Origin: Paludibacteraceae bacterium
GTDB lineage: Bacteria > Bacteroidota > Bacteroidia > Bacteroidales > Paludibacteraceae
Assembly: GCA_017401985.1 (NCBI GenBank)
Contig: JAFPNK010000026.1
Coordinates: 82,149-146,148 of the forward strand
Direction: 5' to 3'
Length of the DNA stretch: 64,000 nucleotides
This document shows, one piece after another, positions 45,069 to 54,437 of the stretch. The notes beneath the pieces are model-generated. The model was not told the origin of the DNA. It worked only from the letters and a program-made list of their open reading frames with translations, and made no database searches. Numbering within the stretch: position 1 is the stretch's first letter; the number at the start of each line of letters is the position of its first letter. The position numbers were made by a program, and so were the translations under genes.

Positions 45069-46658
45069 ATGAAGAAAAGTATTATTATAATCTCTTTGCT
45101 CTGCTTAACCGGCGCGATGATGGCGCAGGAGGTGGCTGAGCATAATGTAAAAGGTGCGCACCCGTACAAACTCTCTGAGAATGAGGAGATTGCACAGGAG
45201 ATCGCACACTGGTCGATTATCCCTCACATCGGTTTCAACGCGTTTGATGGCGACTTCAACAGTGAGATGCAGCACTGCGTGTCGATTCCGAATGCGGGTA
45301 TCGGTTTGGAGTACTCGTTTACTCCGGTTTGGAGCGTGGGTATTGATTATATGTTTGATCGCTATCATGTAACGGGTAAGCCGGGTGCGGATAATGCCGA
45401 TTACCTGCTGAACGGTTACATGCATGAGTTGGGCGTATATGGCTCGATGGATGTGGTCAATCTCTTCTTCCCGAAAGCACAGCGCAAGATCGTGAATATC
45501 CAGCCGTTGGTAGGTGCCGGATATGCTTGGTATCGCAACAGCGCGATGTTCGACGATGCTTCTCGTGGTCATACCGGTTCCAGCACTATGCTCTCGATGG
45601 ATCATTATGAGGGTGCTTGGTTTATCCAAGGCGGTTTGAACGTGGAGTTCAACCTCAGCCGTATCGTTGCGTTGGGTGTTCGTGCTCAGTACAACTATTT
45701 CGTCAATGACTATGTGGACAACCGCGGTTTCTCGGGTCTGCCTGCTGTGGCTTCGAAAAACAACGATGGTATTTTCGATGTGACGCTGAATATGCGATTC
45801 AAACTGATGGCTGTTTCGCAAACCCACGTTCGTAACATTGTCAGCTTCGATGCGTTCGACAAGACGGAGCAACTGGTGGCACACGACACCGTTATCATCG
45901 AGCGTCATGATTCGATCATCGTTCGCGAGATTGTTCGTGAGACGACAGAGCACGAACAGTCGCAGTACTACTACGTTTACTTTGAGAACAACAAATACGA
46001 ACTGGATGACCAAGGCTTAGTAACGATTCAGCAGGTAGCTGATCGTCTGAAAGATGACGATGAGTTGTACGCTGTAGTTACCGGCTTCTGCGACAACACC
46101 GGTTCGGCAAGTCTCAACTACACACTGGGTGACAATCGTGCTGAGGCTGTGATGAGTGAGCTCCGCGTAGAGTACAATATTCCGGAAGACCACTTGTACG
46201 CAATGGGTCTGGGTAAGGTTGTCGGTCGCGGCAAACAAGCAGCTGCTTACGGTCCTAACCGTCGTGCACAGATCCGTCTGGTTGACAGAGAGACCTTCGA
46301 GCGTCTGAAACAAGGTCTGGAGGATCAGAAAGAGCTTCGTGTCACAGACGAGACCGAGGCACAGACTGTTCCTCTGTCCGAGTCCGCTCGCCAGGCACAA
46401 ACGAACGAGTACCAGAGCCGCACTTCGGAGACGATTACCGCCGGTAAGAACGCAACGCTCTCCAAGCTCGCAAGACAGTACTACGATAACGTTTTCTGCT
46501 GGGTTTACATCTACTTGGCAAACAAGGATCGCATCAGCAACCCGAATGCCATCGTAGAGGGTACGCAGTTAACGATTCCGGAGTTGACCCGCGAGGAGTT
46601 GGCTGTCACCAAAGAAGAGAGTCTTGACTTGTACCGCGCAGCGCGTGCAGCTAAGTAA
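45069..46658 (+). CDS. OmpA-family outer-membrane protein with C-terminal LysM
   Basis: The 529-aa product has a signal peptide (MKKSIIIISLLCLTGAMMAQ), an eight-strand-type beta-barrel (about 45-260), a short linker and an OmpA-like peptidoglycan-binding domain. That domain (about 300-410) has YYYVYFENNKYELDDQG and the end block GPNRRAQIRLV. A LysM module follows (about 470-520: TLSKLARQYYDNVFCWVYIY). Both C-terminal modules bind cell wall, so it probably ties the outer membrane to peptidoglycan. The upstream in-frame ATG at 45036 was rejected because ATG 45069 begins the signal peptide. The stop codon overlaps a 7-nt array. Confidence 0.9.
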   Translation: MKKSIIIISLLCLTGAMMAQEVAEHNVKGAHPYKLSENEEIAQEIAHWSIIPHIGFNAFDGDFNSEMQHCVSIPNAGIGLEYSFTPVWSVGIDYMFDRYHVTGKPGADNADYLLNGYMHELGVYGSMDVVNLFFPKAQRKIVNIQPLVGAGYAWYRNSAMFDDASRGHTGSSTMLSMDHYEGAWFIQGGLNVEFNLSRIVALGVRAQYNYFVNDYVDNRGFSGLPAVASKNNDGIFDVTLNMRFKLMAVSQTHVRNIVSFDAFDKTEQLVAHDTVIIERHDSIIVREIVRETTEHEQSQYYYVYFENNKYELDDQGLVTIQQVADRLKDDDELYAVVTGFCDNTGSASLNYTLGDNRAEAVMSELRVEYNIPEDHLYAMGLGKVVGRGKQAAAYGPNRRAQIRLVDRETFERLKQGLEDQKELRVTDETEAQTVPLSESARQAQTNEYQSRTSETITAGKNATLSKLARQYYDNVFCWVYIYLANKDRISNPNAIVEGTQLTIPELTREELAVTKEESLDLYRAARAAK

Positions 46659-46677
46659 ATCATAAATCAAAAATGGT
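46657..46677 (+). repeat. 7-nt array at the OmpA-LysM stop (AAATCAN)
   Basis: Units AAATCAT, AAATCAA and a degenerate AAATGGT, beginning within the stop codon. Same heptamer as in maf and ispH. Confidence 0.7.
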
Positions 46678-46682
46678 TTAGG

Positions 46683-46757
46683 GGTCCCATAGCTCAGTTG
46701 GTTAGTAGCACCTGACTCATAATCAGGGGGTCCTTGGTTCAAGCCCAAGTGGGACCA
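46683..46757 (+). tRNA. tRNA-Met (anticodon CAT)
   Basis: 75-nt cloverleaf: acceptor GGTCCCA with TGGGACC, anticodon stem CCTGA/TCAGG with loop CTCATAA (anticodon 46718-46720), T loop TTCAAGC. A CAT anticodon can also belong to tRNA-Ile with lysidine; initiator features are absent. No CCA is encoded. Confidence 0.93.
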
Positions 46758-46759
46758 CG

Positions 46760-46791
46760 ACAGGAGGATAGTCCCGCGACTATCCTCCTGT
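46760..46791 (+). terminator. strong hairpin after tRNA-Met
   Basis: Perfect 14-bp stem (arm ACAGGAGGATAGTC) with a CCGC loop, 2 nt after the tRNA. No T-run follows, so it may be a processing or transcript-end structure rather than a classical terminator. Confidence 0.75.
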
Positions 46792-46816
46792 TGAATAAAG
46801 AGCGAACAAATCGAAA

Positions 46817-47887
46817 ATGTCACTATCCCGTTTCTCTGTTATATCCCTACTGCTTAGTCTGTTTCTCCTGATAGGAGGAGTGGACGCTTATGGCATGACA
46901 CCGCAGCAGAAGCGGGAGAGAGCGAAGGAGATAAGGTTACGTAAGAAAGAGGCGGCCAAACGCAAAGCGGAGCGCAAGAAAGCGGCTAAACTGAAAGCCG
47001 CCAAGCGCAAGCGAATCAAAGAAGGCAAACCGCTGATGTATGTCTATGCGTACGATCTGCGAACAGGAGACCCGCTCGCGGGCACGTATATTACGGTGCA
47101 GGATGTGAATGCCCGTCCCGGCAGAAAACCCAAGTTGTACAAAGCGACGGACGCCAAGCGTTTCCGCGTGTCCAAACAACTGCCTGTTGGGCAGTACTGG
47201 GTAGCGGCTTCCCGTCTGGGTTATTTCCCCGCTGACACCATTTTCTTCCGCCATCAGGAGGACGAAGACACCGTTCGTGTAGCGCTTTATCCGGAGAGCC
47301 GACTCACCTTCACGGTAACCGATTCGCTAACAGGTCGTCCGGTGGCGGCGAACATCATCGTGCGGACGAACGAGCAGAAACGCGTGCTCCAGACTACCTC
47401 TGATTCGGTACACTCGCTGATTGCGGTGCTGTTGGACGACCGCGTGCCGTTCTATACCGTGAGCGCCACGGCCGCCAATTACTTTCCGTTCCACGACACG
47501 ATCTATAATGTCACGGAGTACGAGGGAATCGTGATGTCTCCCAATGAAGTCAAGTCGTTCGTGCTGCATAATATCTATTTCGCCACGGGTAAGACCACTA
47601 TCTTGGATTCGTCCGAACCGGCGTTAGCGGAGTTGCACCAGTTCCTGGCGCTTCGTCCCAACCAGCGGATACGTATCGTGGGACACACGGACGATATAGG
47701 TTCCGACCGATCTAATCAGATCTTGTCGGAAGGCCGTTGTGAAGAGGTGCGTCGGGCAATGATCGATCGTGGTATATCACCCGACCGCATAGAGATCGAA
47801 GGCCGCGGTGAACGCGATCCTATCGTGCCGAACGATAACGACGAGCACCGCCAGATGAATCGCCGCGTCGAAATAGTACTCCTATAA
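46817..47887 (+). CDS. OmpA-domain envelope protein with Lys-rich N-terminal segment
   Basis: The 356-aa product has a signal peptide (MSLSRFSVISLLLSLFLLIGGVDAYG), then about 45 very basic residues (KRKAERKKAAKLKAAKRKR region, 33-75). Two carboxypeptidase-regulatory/Ig-like beta domains follow (76-160, 165-240), then a C-terminal OmpA peptidoglycan-binding domain (about 250-356: YFATGKTTILDSS, VGHTDDIGSD, NRRVEIVLL). No beta-barrel is present, so it may be periplasmic or a surface-exposed wall-anchored protein. The basic stretch could bind nucleic acid, LPS or teichoic-like polymers; that is speculative. Confidence 0.82.
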   Translation: MSLSRFSVISLLLSLFLLIGGVDAYGMTPQQKRERAKEIRLRKKEAAKRKAERKKAAKLKAAKRKRIKEGKPLMYVYAYDLRTGDPLAGTYITVQDVNARPGRKPKLYKATDAKRFRVSKQLPVGQYWVAASRLGYFPADTIFFRHQEDEDTVRVALYPESRLTFTVTDSLTGRPVAANIIVRTNEQKRVLQTTSDSVHSLIAVLLDDRVPFYTVSATAANYFPFHDTIYNVTEYEGIVMSPNEVKSFVLHNIYFATGKTTILDSSEPALAELHQFLALRPNQRIRIVGHTDDIGSDRSNQILSEGRCEEVRRAMIDRGISPDRIEIEGRGERDPIVPNDNDEHRQMNRRVEIVLL

Positions 47888-47890
47888 CCA

Positions 47891-47928
47891 AACAACCCTG
47901 CCGATGAAGCAGGGTTGTTGATTATTTT
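47891..47928 (+). terminator. terminator hairpin after the OmpA-domain gene
   Basis: Perfect 11-bp stem (47891-47901 with 47909-47919, arm AACAACCCTGC) and 7-nt loop, followed by GATTATTTT. It may also serve the convergent 57-aa gene. Confidence 0.75.
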
Positions 47929-47978
47929 AAAGAAAGGAAGGTTATTCTTTCATAAATTGAGTAAAGTCAGACCAGTTC

Positions 47979-48152
47979 TCAAACTGCGGTAAAATATTTA
48001 GACTCACCAAAGAACACGCGCCCGGAAGCATCGCGAATCGCAATCTCCTGTCCGAGGAACGGGTTTTGGCGTACGTTAATTACCTCACCTTTAACTCCTT
48101 CTGTGAGTCCTGTTATTTCAGGACTTGCTACGGCATACTGTCCTTTACTCAT
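47979..48152 (-). CDS. 57-aa conserved-looking small protein
   Basis: ATG at 48152 (minus), TGA at 47981-47979. The product begins MSKGQYAVASPEITGLTEG and continues with two beta-type stretches (VKGEVINVRQNPFLG, EIAIRDASGRVFFG), suggesting a small OB/SH3-like barrel. It has its own good promoter 25 nt upstream. No family name can be given with confidence. Confidence 0.72.
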   Translation of the reverse strand: MSKGQYAVASPEITGLTEGVKGEVINVRQNPFLGQEIAIRDASGRVFFGESKYFTAV

Positions 48153-48176
48153 AATGATTCAATTTTATTTTCGCTG

Positions 48177-48207
48177 CAAAATTACTACAAATATTTGGAA
48201 TGTGCAA
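48177..48207 (-). promoter_or_regulatory. promoter of the 57-aa protein gene
   Basis: Minus strand: TTG at 48207-48205 and TAATTTTG at 48184-48177, 20 nt apart. Confidence 0.8.
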
Positions 48208-48270
48208 GAGATTCGTCAAAAAATCTATCTCGCCGTGCATTTTTGTAGCATCGTTGCAACACCCCCTCTT

Positions 48271-48310
48271 AACACACCAGCCCTGCCGATTACCGACAGG
48301 GCTGGGTGTT
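48271..48310 (-). terminator. inverted repeat after the 38-aa peptide gene
   Basis: Stem 48277-48285 with 48297-48305 (CCAGCCCTG/CAGGGCTGG), extended by a few pairs; 20 nt beyond the peptide stop on the minus strand. No T-run on that strand, so a factor-dependent or weak terminator. Confidence 0.55.
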
Positions 48311-48330
48311 TAATAGGGCGAGAGAGTACG

Positions 48331-48447
48331 TTATTCAATCTCTGTTCCGTTTGATGGAGTGTGATTAACGCCTGGACTCACATTGCAAATAGTCATCGGC
48401 TGCAACTCTACGGCCGCAATTTCAGGTTTCTTATACATCTTTTTCAT
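48331..48447 (-). CDS. 38-aa peptide, MKK-x-Y-x-KP-E type
   Basis: ATG at 48447, TAA at 48333-48331. The peptide starts MKKMYKKPEIAAVELQPM and ends in a polar, Asn/Thr/Ser/Gly-rich part with one Cys (Cys21). Many Bacteroidota encode very short proteins with an MKKxYxxPxxxxxxL leader-like front and a variable, Gly/Ser-rich back, and these look like peptide precursors. It starts 37 nt after the stop of the 1875-aa protein gene and is probably co-transcribed with it. No modifying enzyme is adjacent. Whether it is translated is unproven. Confidence 0.6.
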   Translation of the reverse strand: MKKMYKKPEIAAVELQPMTICNVSPGVNHTPSNGTEIE

Positions 48448-48464
48448 AATTTCAATCCTTTTGT

Positions 48465-48478
48465 CATTAAACATTAAA
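48465..48478 (+). repeat. two-unit 7-nt repeat after the giant gene
   Basis: CATTAAA twice in tandem, between the stop of the 1875-aa gene and the 38-aa peptide gene. Confidence 0.55.
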
Positions 48479-48484
48479 CCTTCA

Positions 48485-51400
48485 TTACTTTACCAAACGG
48501 CCTGTTGCATCATAAACATGACCACCACGGAGAATGAAGAGTTGGCCTTCAATCATTACCTTCTCCACTTTTTCGGTATTCACTTGGAGTGCATCAAGAT
48601 CGGTGGTAACCTCTTCTGCTTGATGGCTCAACGAGATGCGTCGAGAAGGTGCAGGGCTTGACGGATGCGATGCTTCGTACTCTTCCTTCGAAGGTGTCTG
48701 GCTCAAATCGATGTATGCGCGGTTAGCCTTTGACGAGCAATTCTCGCCCAACTTCTGAATCATGTTGTTCACAATTCCGTACATACCTACCAACACGTTT
48801 GTTTCCGAAGCCGCGATGTCAGCGAATGTTCCTATGAAACCGCTGTAAGCAACAGGAGCACCTACACTTGTTTCGCCGTAAACAAGACGTATATTTTCAG
48901 CTGTCGGAATAATCAGGTACGGTTTACCCGCTTCCATCTCGGTTACTTCTTCGAAGTCCACCATCTGGCAGTCAGCATAGCTGGTTCCGTATTTCCAGTA
49001 GAGGAGTTTATAAACCTCTGCACCCTGTATGTTACCTGCGGGCACGTTGTGATCCACACAAACGGTTCCCATTCTGTCAACCGTCACGCCGCGATGATAA
49101 TACTTCGGCGTGTAGAGTTTGATTGCGCTCTGACTCGCTGTCGCGTAGCAAGCAAATACCGGAGGATTTCCTCCATTCTGATTAAACTGCATTACATTAC
49201 GCCAGTTTGCAGTTTCGCAATTAGCGGCAATTGATGCCACATTTTCTTCACCAATAGTAATTGTCCAAACAGCCTTGCCATCATCTCCAATATTTGCACG
49301 TGTCTTCAAATGATTTGCAGAATTTGAAGCAGCATAGAGATACTCACCAAGAGATGTCTTGATTGCATAAGTGCCATTCCCTTGTGCCACGAGTGTGAAT
49401 ACGACACTTCCATCACCCGGAGTTGTTGCGTCTTCAAAGGCAGCAGTAGTGCGGTTATTGCTTGCTTGCGAACTCATTGCATAGGTAGTAGAACTCTTTA
49501 CTCCGGTGAATACAACTTGCATTCCATCGAATACTTCCGTTGCTTCAACCCACTCCAAGTTCTTGTTAGCCTGTGCTTCTGCTGCATTAACTGTAATATG
49601 GAGCGAAACCTCAACTGCTTCAGCGACACCTGCATTGTCTGTAATTCTTACTTTTGCATTGAAAGAACCGGCAGTTGCAGTAGATGCCGAAACAGTAATC
49701 GTACCTGATTGCGTTAGAGCAGTATTGTCAATAGCGAATGCACTAGCACCTGTTCCTGTAATCTCAAGTGAAGCGTTAGCTACATTCTTCAAAGTTACAT
49801 AGAACTCTTTGTCAGCAACATTTGCAGTCTGATTATATGTGCCAAATTCAAGAGTAGCTTTATCAGTAGTAATTTCAGGTTCAGTTACAGTAATACTCAG
49901 ATCCGTAATATCTTTCGTCGCAGACTTACCTTCATAAGTAGCAGTAACAGTTACTTTTGCAGTACTTGCCTGAACGATTTCCGGATCACTACTCCATTCG
50001 ATGTCTGCGAAATCAATTGCAACAGGAGTTTGATCTACACCGCCCAACTTATAGATAGCATTTGCACCAAGACCTGCATAATTATACTTGTCGAATCTGT
50101 CTCCAGCATCATAAGCTTTACTCTCCGCGTCACCAGTTACTACTATTCTATCAAGAACAGGAACTAAACCACCTTCTTGGTTAACACCAAAGATGATAAA
50201 GCGCTTGCCCTTGTCATCCCCTGATTCAGCCTCAAAGGTAATGGTTGTAGGTTCAGTTATTCCAGTAAGATTAACAAAATAGTATTGCTCATATGGGGTA
50301 TTTGCAAGTGTAAACTCTGAGCTACCCTTAGCACCTGCATCTTTGTTAATATTAAACGTGCCTAATACGCTTTCGCCATTCTTAACTTTCAAGGTTACAG
50401 CATATGTATCAGCACCATAGCATACAGCATGGAAGTGAAGTTTAGATGTGCTAACAGGAACAATCACGGTAGTTGATCCATAGTTAGAACCCGTACCGGT
50501 CTTCTTCGCAGCAAATGTCGGAGCTTCAAGTTCATCGCTGAATTTAACTACATCTGTTCCGACGGTAATATTGCTTGTGTAGGTGGTCGCCCATTCGGAT
50601 AGATCTGCCCATTGTGCTTGGATAGTTACAGCCGAAGCAGGCATCGTGAACGAATTTCCAGTATAAGAAATTTCTTCAGTTGTTGAGTTGTTGAAAACTT
50701 TCCAACCATCGAATATCTTGTTTGTCTTCGTCCAAGTGTTTGTCGGCAGAGTTACACTTGCGCCTTCTGCTTGGTTGGCAATTGCAGTCGGAGCAGTACC
50801 ACCGTCAGCGCCATTCTCATCAAATGCGACGGTATATTTAGTTGTTCCAGCAATTACCGTTACATCGAAGGTTGTAGAAGCTGCTTTATAAATACCATCA
50901 GCAGCGAGGCTGGCGGTTACAGTAACCGTACCGGCACCTACTGCATGAATAGCGTTGTTTACGATAGTAGCCTTTGCTGCGTCTTCTGGAGCAATAGAAA
51001 GTGTAATTGCGCCTTCGCCTTCTACTGTAATAGTCAAATCTTCTACGGCCAAATCAGCAGCGCCAACCTCAAATTCTGCTACATCAGTAATTGAGAAGTT
51101 CGGCGTACGAGCCAATGATTCCAATTGGCTTTCTCCTGCCGCAAACTCAGGAGTTTCACCATTATAGTAAATAACTTTACCCTTTACGATAACTTCGTCA
51201 TTAAGATGCAGTTTGGTAGCATTAGTGAACTGCGCGCCATTGAGGTAATATCCATTATAAATCTGGAATTGGTTTGCCGTAGTTCCATCGGCAGAAATAT
51301 AATATCCCCATTTACCACTGCTGATACTTCCACCTAATTGGCTAACTTTACCTTGTACATAAATGTCTTTTGTTGCTTTTGTAGAGCCAACAGCATTGAT

Positions 51401-54112
51401 AGTGATATAACGTGCTTGTTCCGGAGTGTACGGATGAGCCGCATCATTAGCATAGTCAACAACCGTTACAGTATAAGTCGTGGTCTTTGTTTCTCCACTA
51501 AACGTGTAAGAAACCGTGATGGTATAATCATCCGGAGTGTCTGTATCAAATACACTTTCTGTATCAAATACCGTATTGGCATCATCTTTTACATCTGCGG
51601 GATCTCCTTCACTATAAGTAGCCGTGATAGTTGGTCTCGGAAGAGCCTCACCGGTGTAGATAGTATAAGAAGCCGTACCTGCTGCTATCGAACTAAGTGT
51701 CTTTCCTGAGAACTCAACACTTACTGCATACGAATCACTTGTTACACCGCCAACAGTAGCAGTTACATTTACCGTACCAGAAGCCGTAACTTCATGATTC
51801 GTTAAATCATCACCCCAAGTGATACCTTCTGTTACAACGCCCGAGAAACCGTTTTCATAAGTTGCGGTTACAACCAAACCGGTCGGATCGAAAGTACTTT
51901 CCGAAGATGTGTACGGAGTTGTCTTGCTCGGTGTACCGGAAACAACAACATTTGTTACGTCACCCTTTTGAATTCTTCCACCAGTAATAATGTAGTTGTT
52001 ATAGTCAAACTCTTTAACAGTTCCAAATGTTTTCACATTACCGGAAATAGTAACAAAGTCACCGACCTCCAAATCAGTAATGGCAGAGAAGTTGGTATTT
52101 CCTACGTTCTTACCACTATATACTTCCAATTTATCAGAAGTCGTTTTGCCATCATCTGTAATCCAATAAGTGATAGAATTGTGATTGCTATCATAAGAAT
52201 CAATCTGACTAATATAACCCTTTACGCGAGTTGCCATAGAACCGGTAGCCGGAACCAACGGCAGGATCTCAGTTACCGTATAAGCATCTTTTACGGTAAT
52301 GCCATAAGTCTGACTCTCAGTTGTTCCTTCTGTATAAGAAACGGTAACCGTCTGCGCACCGGCATTGTTCATATTATAGCCAGTGAACGAAGCGCTTGAT
52401 GTTACATCTGCCGAACTATTATCGTCATAGTTTGCCGTAACCGTCATTCCTGTGTGCGAGAAAGCATCTCCAGTAAGGAATACCGTAGGATACTCTCCCG
52501 TCAGAGCAATACCCGTCAGAGTCTTCGTTGCTTCGAACGTAGCAGAAACCGTCACGCCATATGCCGGCATCGTAAATTTGCCATTGGTTACAGTTACTTT
52601 CGTAGCACTTGCACCTGTCTTATATACATCATATGCCGTCAGCTTGTATCCACTTGCCGGAGTGTTGGTAAGCGTCACTTCTGTTCCAGCAGCAACTTCA
52701 GACAAATTCGCTATTCCACTTACACCTACACTACCATTCTCAACATCATCGTCAATAGTAATTGCAGACTTAATCGGAAGCCAGTACACATCAATCTGAT
52801 CCATATAAATAGCACCACTTGCTACTATTTGGATGTATTGATAATCACCGGTTATATCCAGATATTCATACGTATCTCCTGTTGCATAAACTATGTCGCC
52901 AATCTCTGTTCCGGCCGTTGCTGTTTCAGTTCCCGTGTATGCAGCATCATTTTTACCATAAACAGTAAGTTTGCGATTATTTGTGTTGGTTGATTGAGTT
53001 GCCCAAGTTACATAAACGCGCTTAGCCAAACCACCAGATGTAGTAGTTGAAATTGCGCTTCCTGCCGGGTTACCCGTTGAGGTTATTGTGTTAAGCTGAA
53101 CATTGTACTTCGTCGAGTTACCATTACGGGAAGTTTTTCCTGCATAAACTGCAGAAGAGTGTCCCTCATTGGCAGCTTGTTTGCCACTAAATGCCGTATA
53201 ACTACCAGTTGATGCAAATGTAGAACTTGTTAATTCATCCACTACCGTACCAGCGATAGGAGCCGGAGCGGCTTTGCTGATAGTAATCTCTTGTGTCGGA
53301 GCAGCTCCGCACTTACCGTCATTCTCTGCCTGCGTCGCTGTAACCGTAACTGTTCCTTTCGTTAACGGAGTAAGTACATTTCCCGAAACCGAAGCAGTAC
53401 CCGTTCCTGCTGCCACAGACCATATTATAGTACCGCCGTTACCTCCAGTTGATGTCAACGTAAGAGGAGTACCAATTGTTGCAGTATTAGCATTCGTAAT
53501 AGAGAGCGCCGTAGTCGGCTCTGTACATGAAGGAGTATCGTCGTTCGCATAAATTACATCAATTTGGTATAACCTAATGTTTTTTTGTTGTTGAGAAGAG
53601 AACGCAATATTCACAGTTAAATTTCCTGATATCTGATCTCCCCCCGAAGCAGAACTATTAAATGTTACAGTAGTATAGGTGGAACCAGATAAGATATTGG
53701 AACCACTCGTGGCTGGAGAGAAAGTCCCTCCTGTTGCCGTAACCGTTACCGTGGCTTTATTAGTACCAGTTGCAGATGCAGACGAACTACACTTAACAAT
53801 AACTTGTTTGATTCTCTTTCCATTAAACGAAGAAGATGACCAAGTCATTGAGGTAGCATTCTTACTGCCACTACCAATTTGGTAATACTTATCATTATTA
53901 GCGCTTGACTCCGATCCTACAGATTGAGAAGCACAAGTCTTGCTTAATGACCAGGTCGCACTTTGCGTTCCAGTGTAACTTGTAGTGTTTGCTGTGTACG
54001 CAGGTGATTGATCATCCAAGTCCATCTTGGATGTAACATCCGTCGCCCACACTTGCCCGATGCTGAGGACGGCCATCAGCAAACAGGCGAAAATTGTTTT
54101 TAAGTGTTTCAT
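48485..54112 (-). CDS. 1875-aa secreted multidomain protein with T9SS-like tail
   Basis: Signal peptide MKHLKTIFACLLMAVLSIGQ (cleavage near 23). The rest is a chain of beta domains: Thr/Ser-rich jelly-roll-like segments (25-190, 280-445, about 1170-1330); bacterial Ig-like domains (about 200-275, 535-620, 735-895, 1010-1085); OB-like segments with YVQGKVSQLGGSISSG and GKVIYYNGETPEF (625-730, 900-1000); a Listeria-Bacteroides/InlB-B-type repeat (YTVAFDENGADGGTAPTAI, about 1090-1165); and MSP/BACON-like segments (1340-1480). The C terminus (KVMIEGQLFILRGGHVYDAT, then GRLVK) matches the tails of the 27.5 and 30.5 kb proteins. No catalytic motif is visible. Probably a surface adhesin or scaffold exported by the T9SS. 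Confidence 0.85.
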   Translation of the reverse strand: MKHLKTIFACLLMAVLSIGQVWATDVTSKMDLDDQSPAYTANTTSYTGTQSATWSLSKTCASQSVGSESSANNDKYYQIGSGSKNATSMTWSSSSFNGKRIKQVIVKCSSSASATGTNKATVTVTATGGTFSPATSGSNILSGSTYTTVTFNSSASGGDQISGNLTVNIAFSSQQQKNIRLYQIDVIYANDDTPSCTEPTTALSITNANTATIGTPLTLTSTGGNGGTIIWSVAAGTGTASVSGNVLTPLTKGTVTVTATQAENDGKCGAAPTQEITISKAAPAPIAGTVVDELTSSTFASTGSYTAFSGKQAANEGHSSAVYAGKTSRNGNSTKYNVQLNTITSTGNPAGSAISTTTSGGLAKRVYVTWATQSTNTNNRKLTVYGKNDAAYTGTETATAGTEIGDIVYATGDTYEYLDITGDYQYIQIVASGAIYMDQIDVYWLPIKSAITIDDDVENGSVGVSGIANLSEVAAGTEVTLTNTPASGYKLTAYDVYKTGASATKVTVTNGKFTMPAYGVTVSATFEATKTLTGIALTGEYPTVFLTGDAFSHTGMTVTANYDDNSSADVTSSASFTGYNMNNAGAQTVTVSYTEGTTESQTYGITVKDAYTVTEILPLVPATGSMATRVKGYISQIDSYDSNHNSITYWITDDGKTTSDKLEVYSGKNVGNTNFSAITDLEVGDFVTISGNVKTFGTVKEFDYNNYIITGGRIQKGDVTNVVVSGTPSKTTPYTSSESTFDPTGLVVTATYENGFSGVVTEGITWGDDLTNHEVTASGTVNVTATVGGVTSDSYAVSVEFSGKTLSSIAAGTASYTIYTGEALPRPTITATYSEGDPADVKDDANTVFDTESVFDTDTPDDYTITVSYTFSGETKTTTYTVTVVDYANDAAHPYTPEQARYITINAVGSTKATKDIYVQGKVSQLGGSISSGKWGYYISADGTTANQFQIYNGYYLNGAQFTNATKLHLNDEVIVKGKVIYYNGETPEFAAGESQLESLARTPNFSITDVAEFEVGAADLAVEDLTITVEGEGAITLSIAPEDAAKATIVNNAIHAVGAGTVTVTASLAADGIYKAASTTFDVTVIAGTTKYTVAFDENGADGGTAPTAIANQAEGASVTLPTNTWTKTNKIFDGWKVFNNSTTEEISYTGNSFTMPASAVTIQAQWADLSEWATTYTSNITVGTDVVKFSDELEAPTFAAKKTGTGSNYGSTTVIVPVSTSKLHFHAVCYGADTYAVTLKVKNGESVLGTFNINKDAGAKGSSEFTLANTPYEQYYFVNLTGITEPTTITFEAESGDDKGKRFIIFGVNQEGGLVPVLDRIVVTGDAESKAYDAGDRFDKYNYAGLGANAIYKLGGVDQTPVAIDFADIEWSSDPEIVQASTAKVTVTATYEGKSATKDITDLSITVTEPEITTDKATLEFGTYNQTANVADKEFYVTLKNVANASLEITGTGASAFAIDNTALTQSGTITVSASTATAGSFNAKVRITDNAGVAEAVEVSLHITVNAAEAQANKNLEWVEATEVFDGMQVVFTGVKSSTTYAMSSQASNNRTTAAFEDATTPGDGSVVFTLVAQGNGTYAIKTSLGEYLYAASNSANHLKTRANIGDDGKAVWTITIGEENVASIAANCETANWRNVMQFNQNGGNPPVFACYATASQSAIKLYTPKYYHRGVTVDRMGTVCVDHNVPAGNIQGAEVYKLLYWKYGTSYADCQMVDFEEVTEMEAGKPYLIIPTAENIRLVYGETSVGAPVAYSGFIGTFADIAASETNVLVGMYGIVNNMIQKLGENCSSKANRAYIDLSQTPSKEEYEASHPSSPAPSRRISLSHQAEEVTTDLDALQVNTEKVEKVMIEGQLFILRGGHVYDATGRLVK

Positions 54113-54225
54113 GACTTAAATGAATTTTAATTATTTATTTTGTTGTTTGTTAATTCTCTAACTCCCGAACCGACTTTCTATCTATATTTAAGTACTGACA
54201 GCTGGCACTATCTTTTGTTCTTCTT

Positions 54226-54280
54226 CCTGCCGTGCACCTGCCATGAACCTGCCGTTTACCTGTCGTTTCCCTGCCGTTCT
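54226..54280 (+). repeat. 11-nt tandem array x5
   Basis: Five contiguous 11-nt units, consensus CCTGCCGTTTA, with one to four substitutions each. Confidence 0.93.
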
Positions 54281-54327
54281 CGAGACTGTTACGAGAGAAG
54301 CCTAGAGCCTGCTATGAAAAAATTGCA

Positions 54328-54354
54328 TGAGACAGTTGAGACTTTTGATACTTT
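54328..54354 (+). repeat. 9-nt tandem array x3
   Basis: TGAGACAGT, TGAGACTTT, TGATACTTT in a row. Confidence 0.85.
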
Positions 54355-54358
54355 GTCA

Positions 54359-54376
54359 TGGCACACTTGGCACACT
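54359..54376 (+). repeat. 9-nt tandem repeat x2
   Basis: TGGCACACT twice in tandem, 4 nt after the preceding 9-nt array. Confidence 0.85.
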
Positions 54377-54437
54377 TTACTTAGTCCTTTTCACCGGCGA
54401 TCTTCGATAACCAACACCACTCTTATAAAAAAGCAAT

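Noticed and set aside
46683-46791. Integrated element next to tRNA-Met
   Set aside because: No integrase and no repeat of the tRNA 3' end were found nearby; the hairpin is a transcript-end structure.
48485-54112. Diversity-generating retroelement target
   Set aside because: The C terminus is a T9SS-like tail, not a C-type lectin variable region, and no reverse transcriptase or template repeat is in the window.
54226-54376. Possible CRISPR array
   Set aside because: Units are 9-11 nt and contiguous, without spacers; no cas genes are present.
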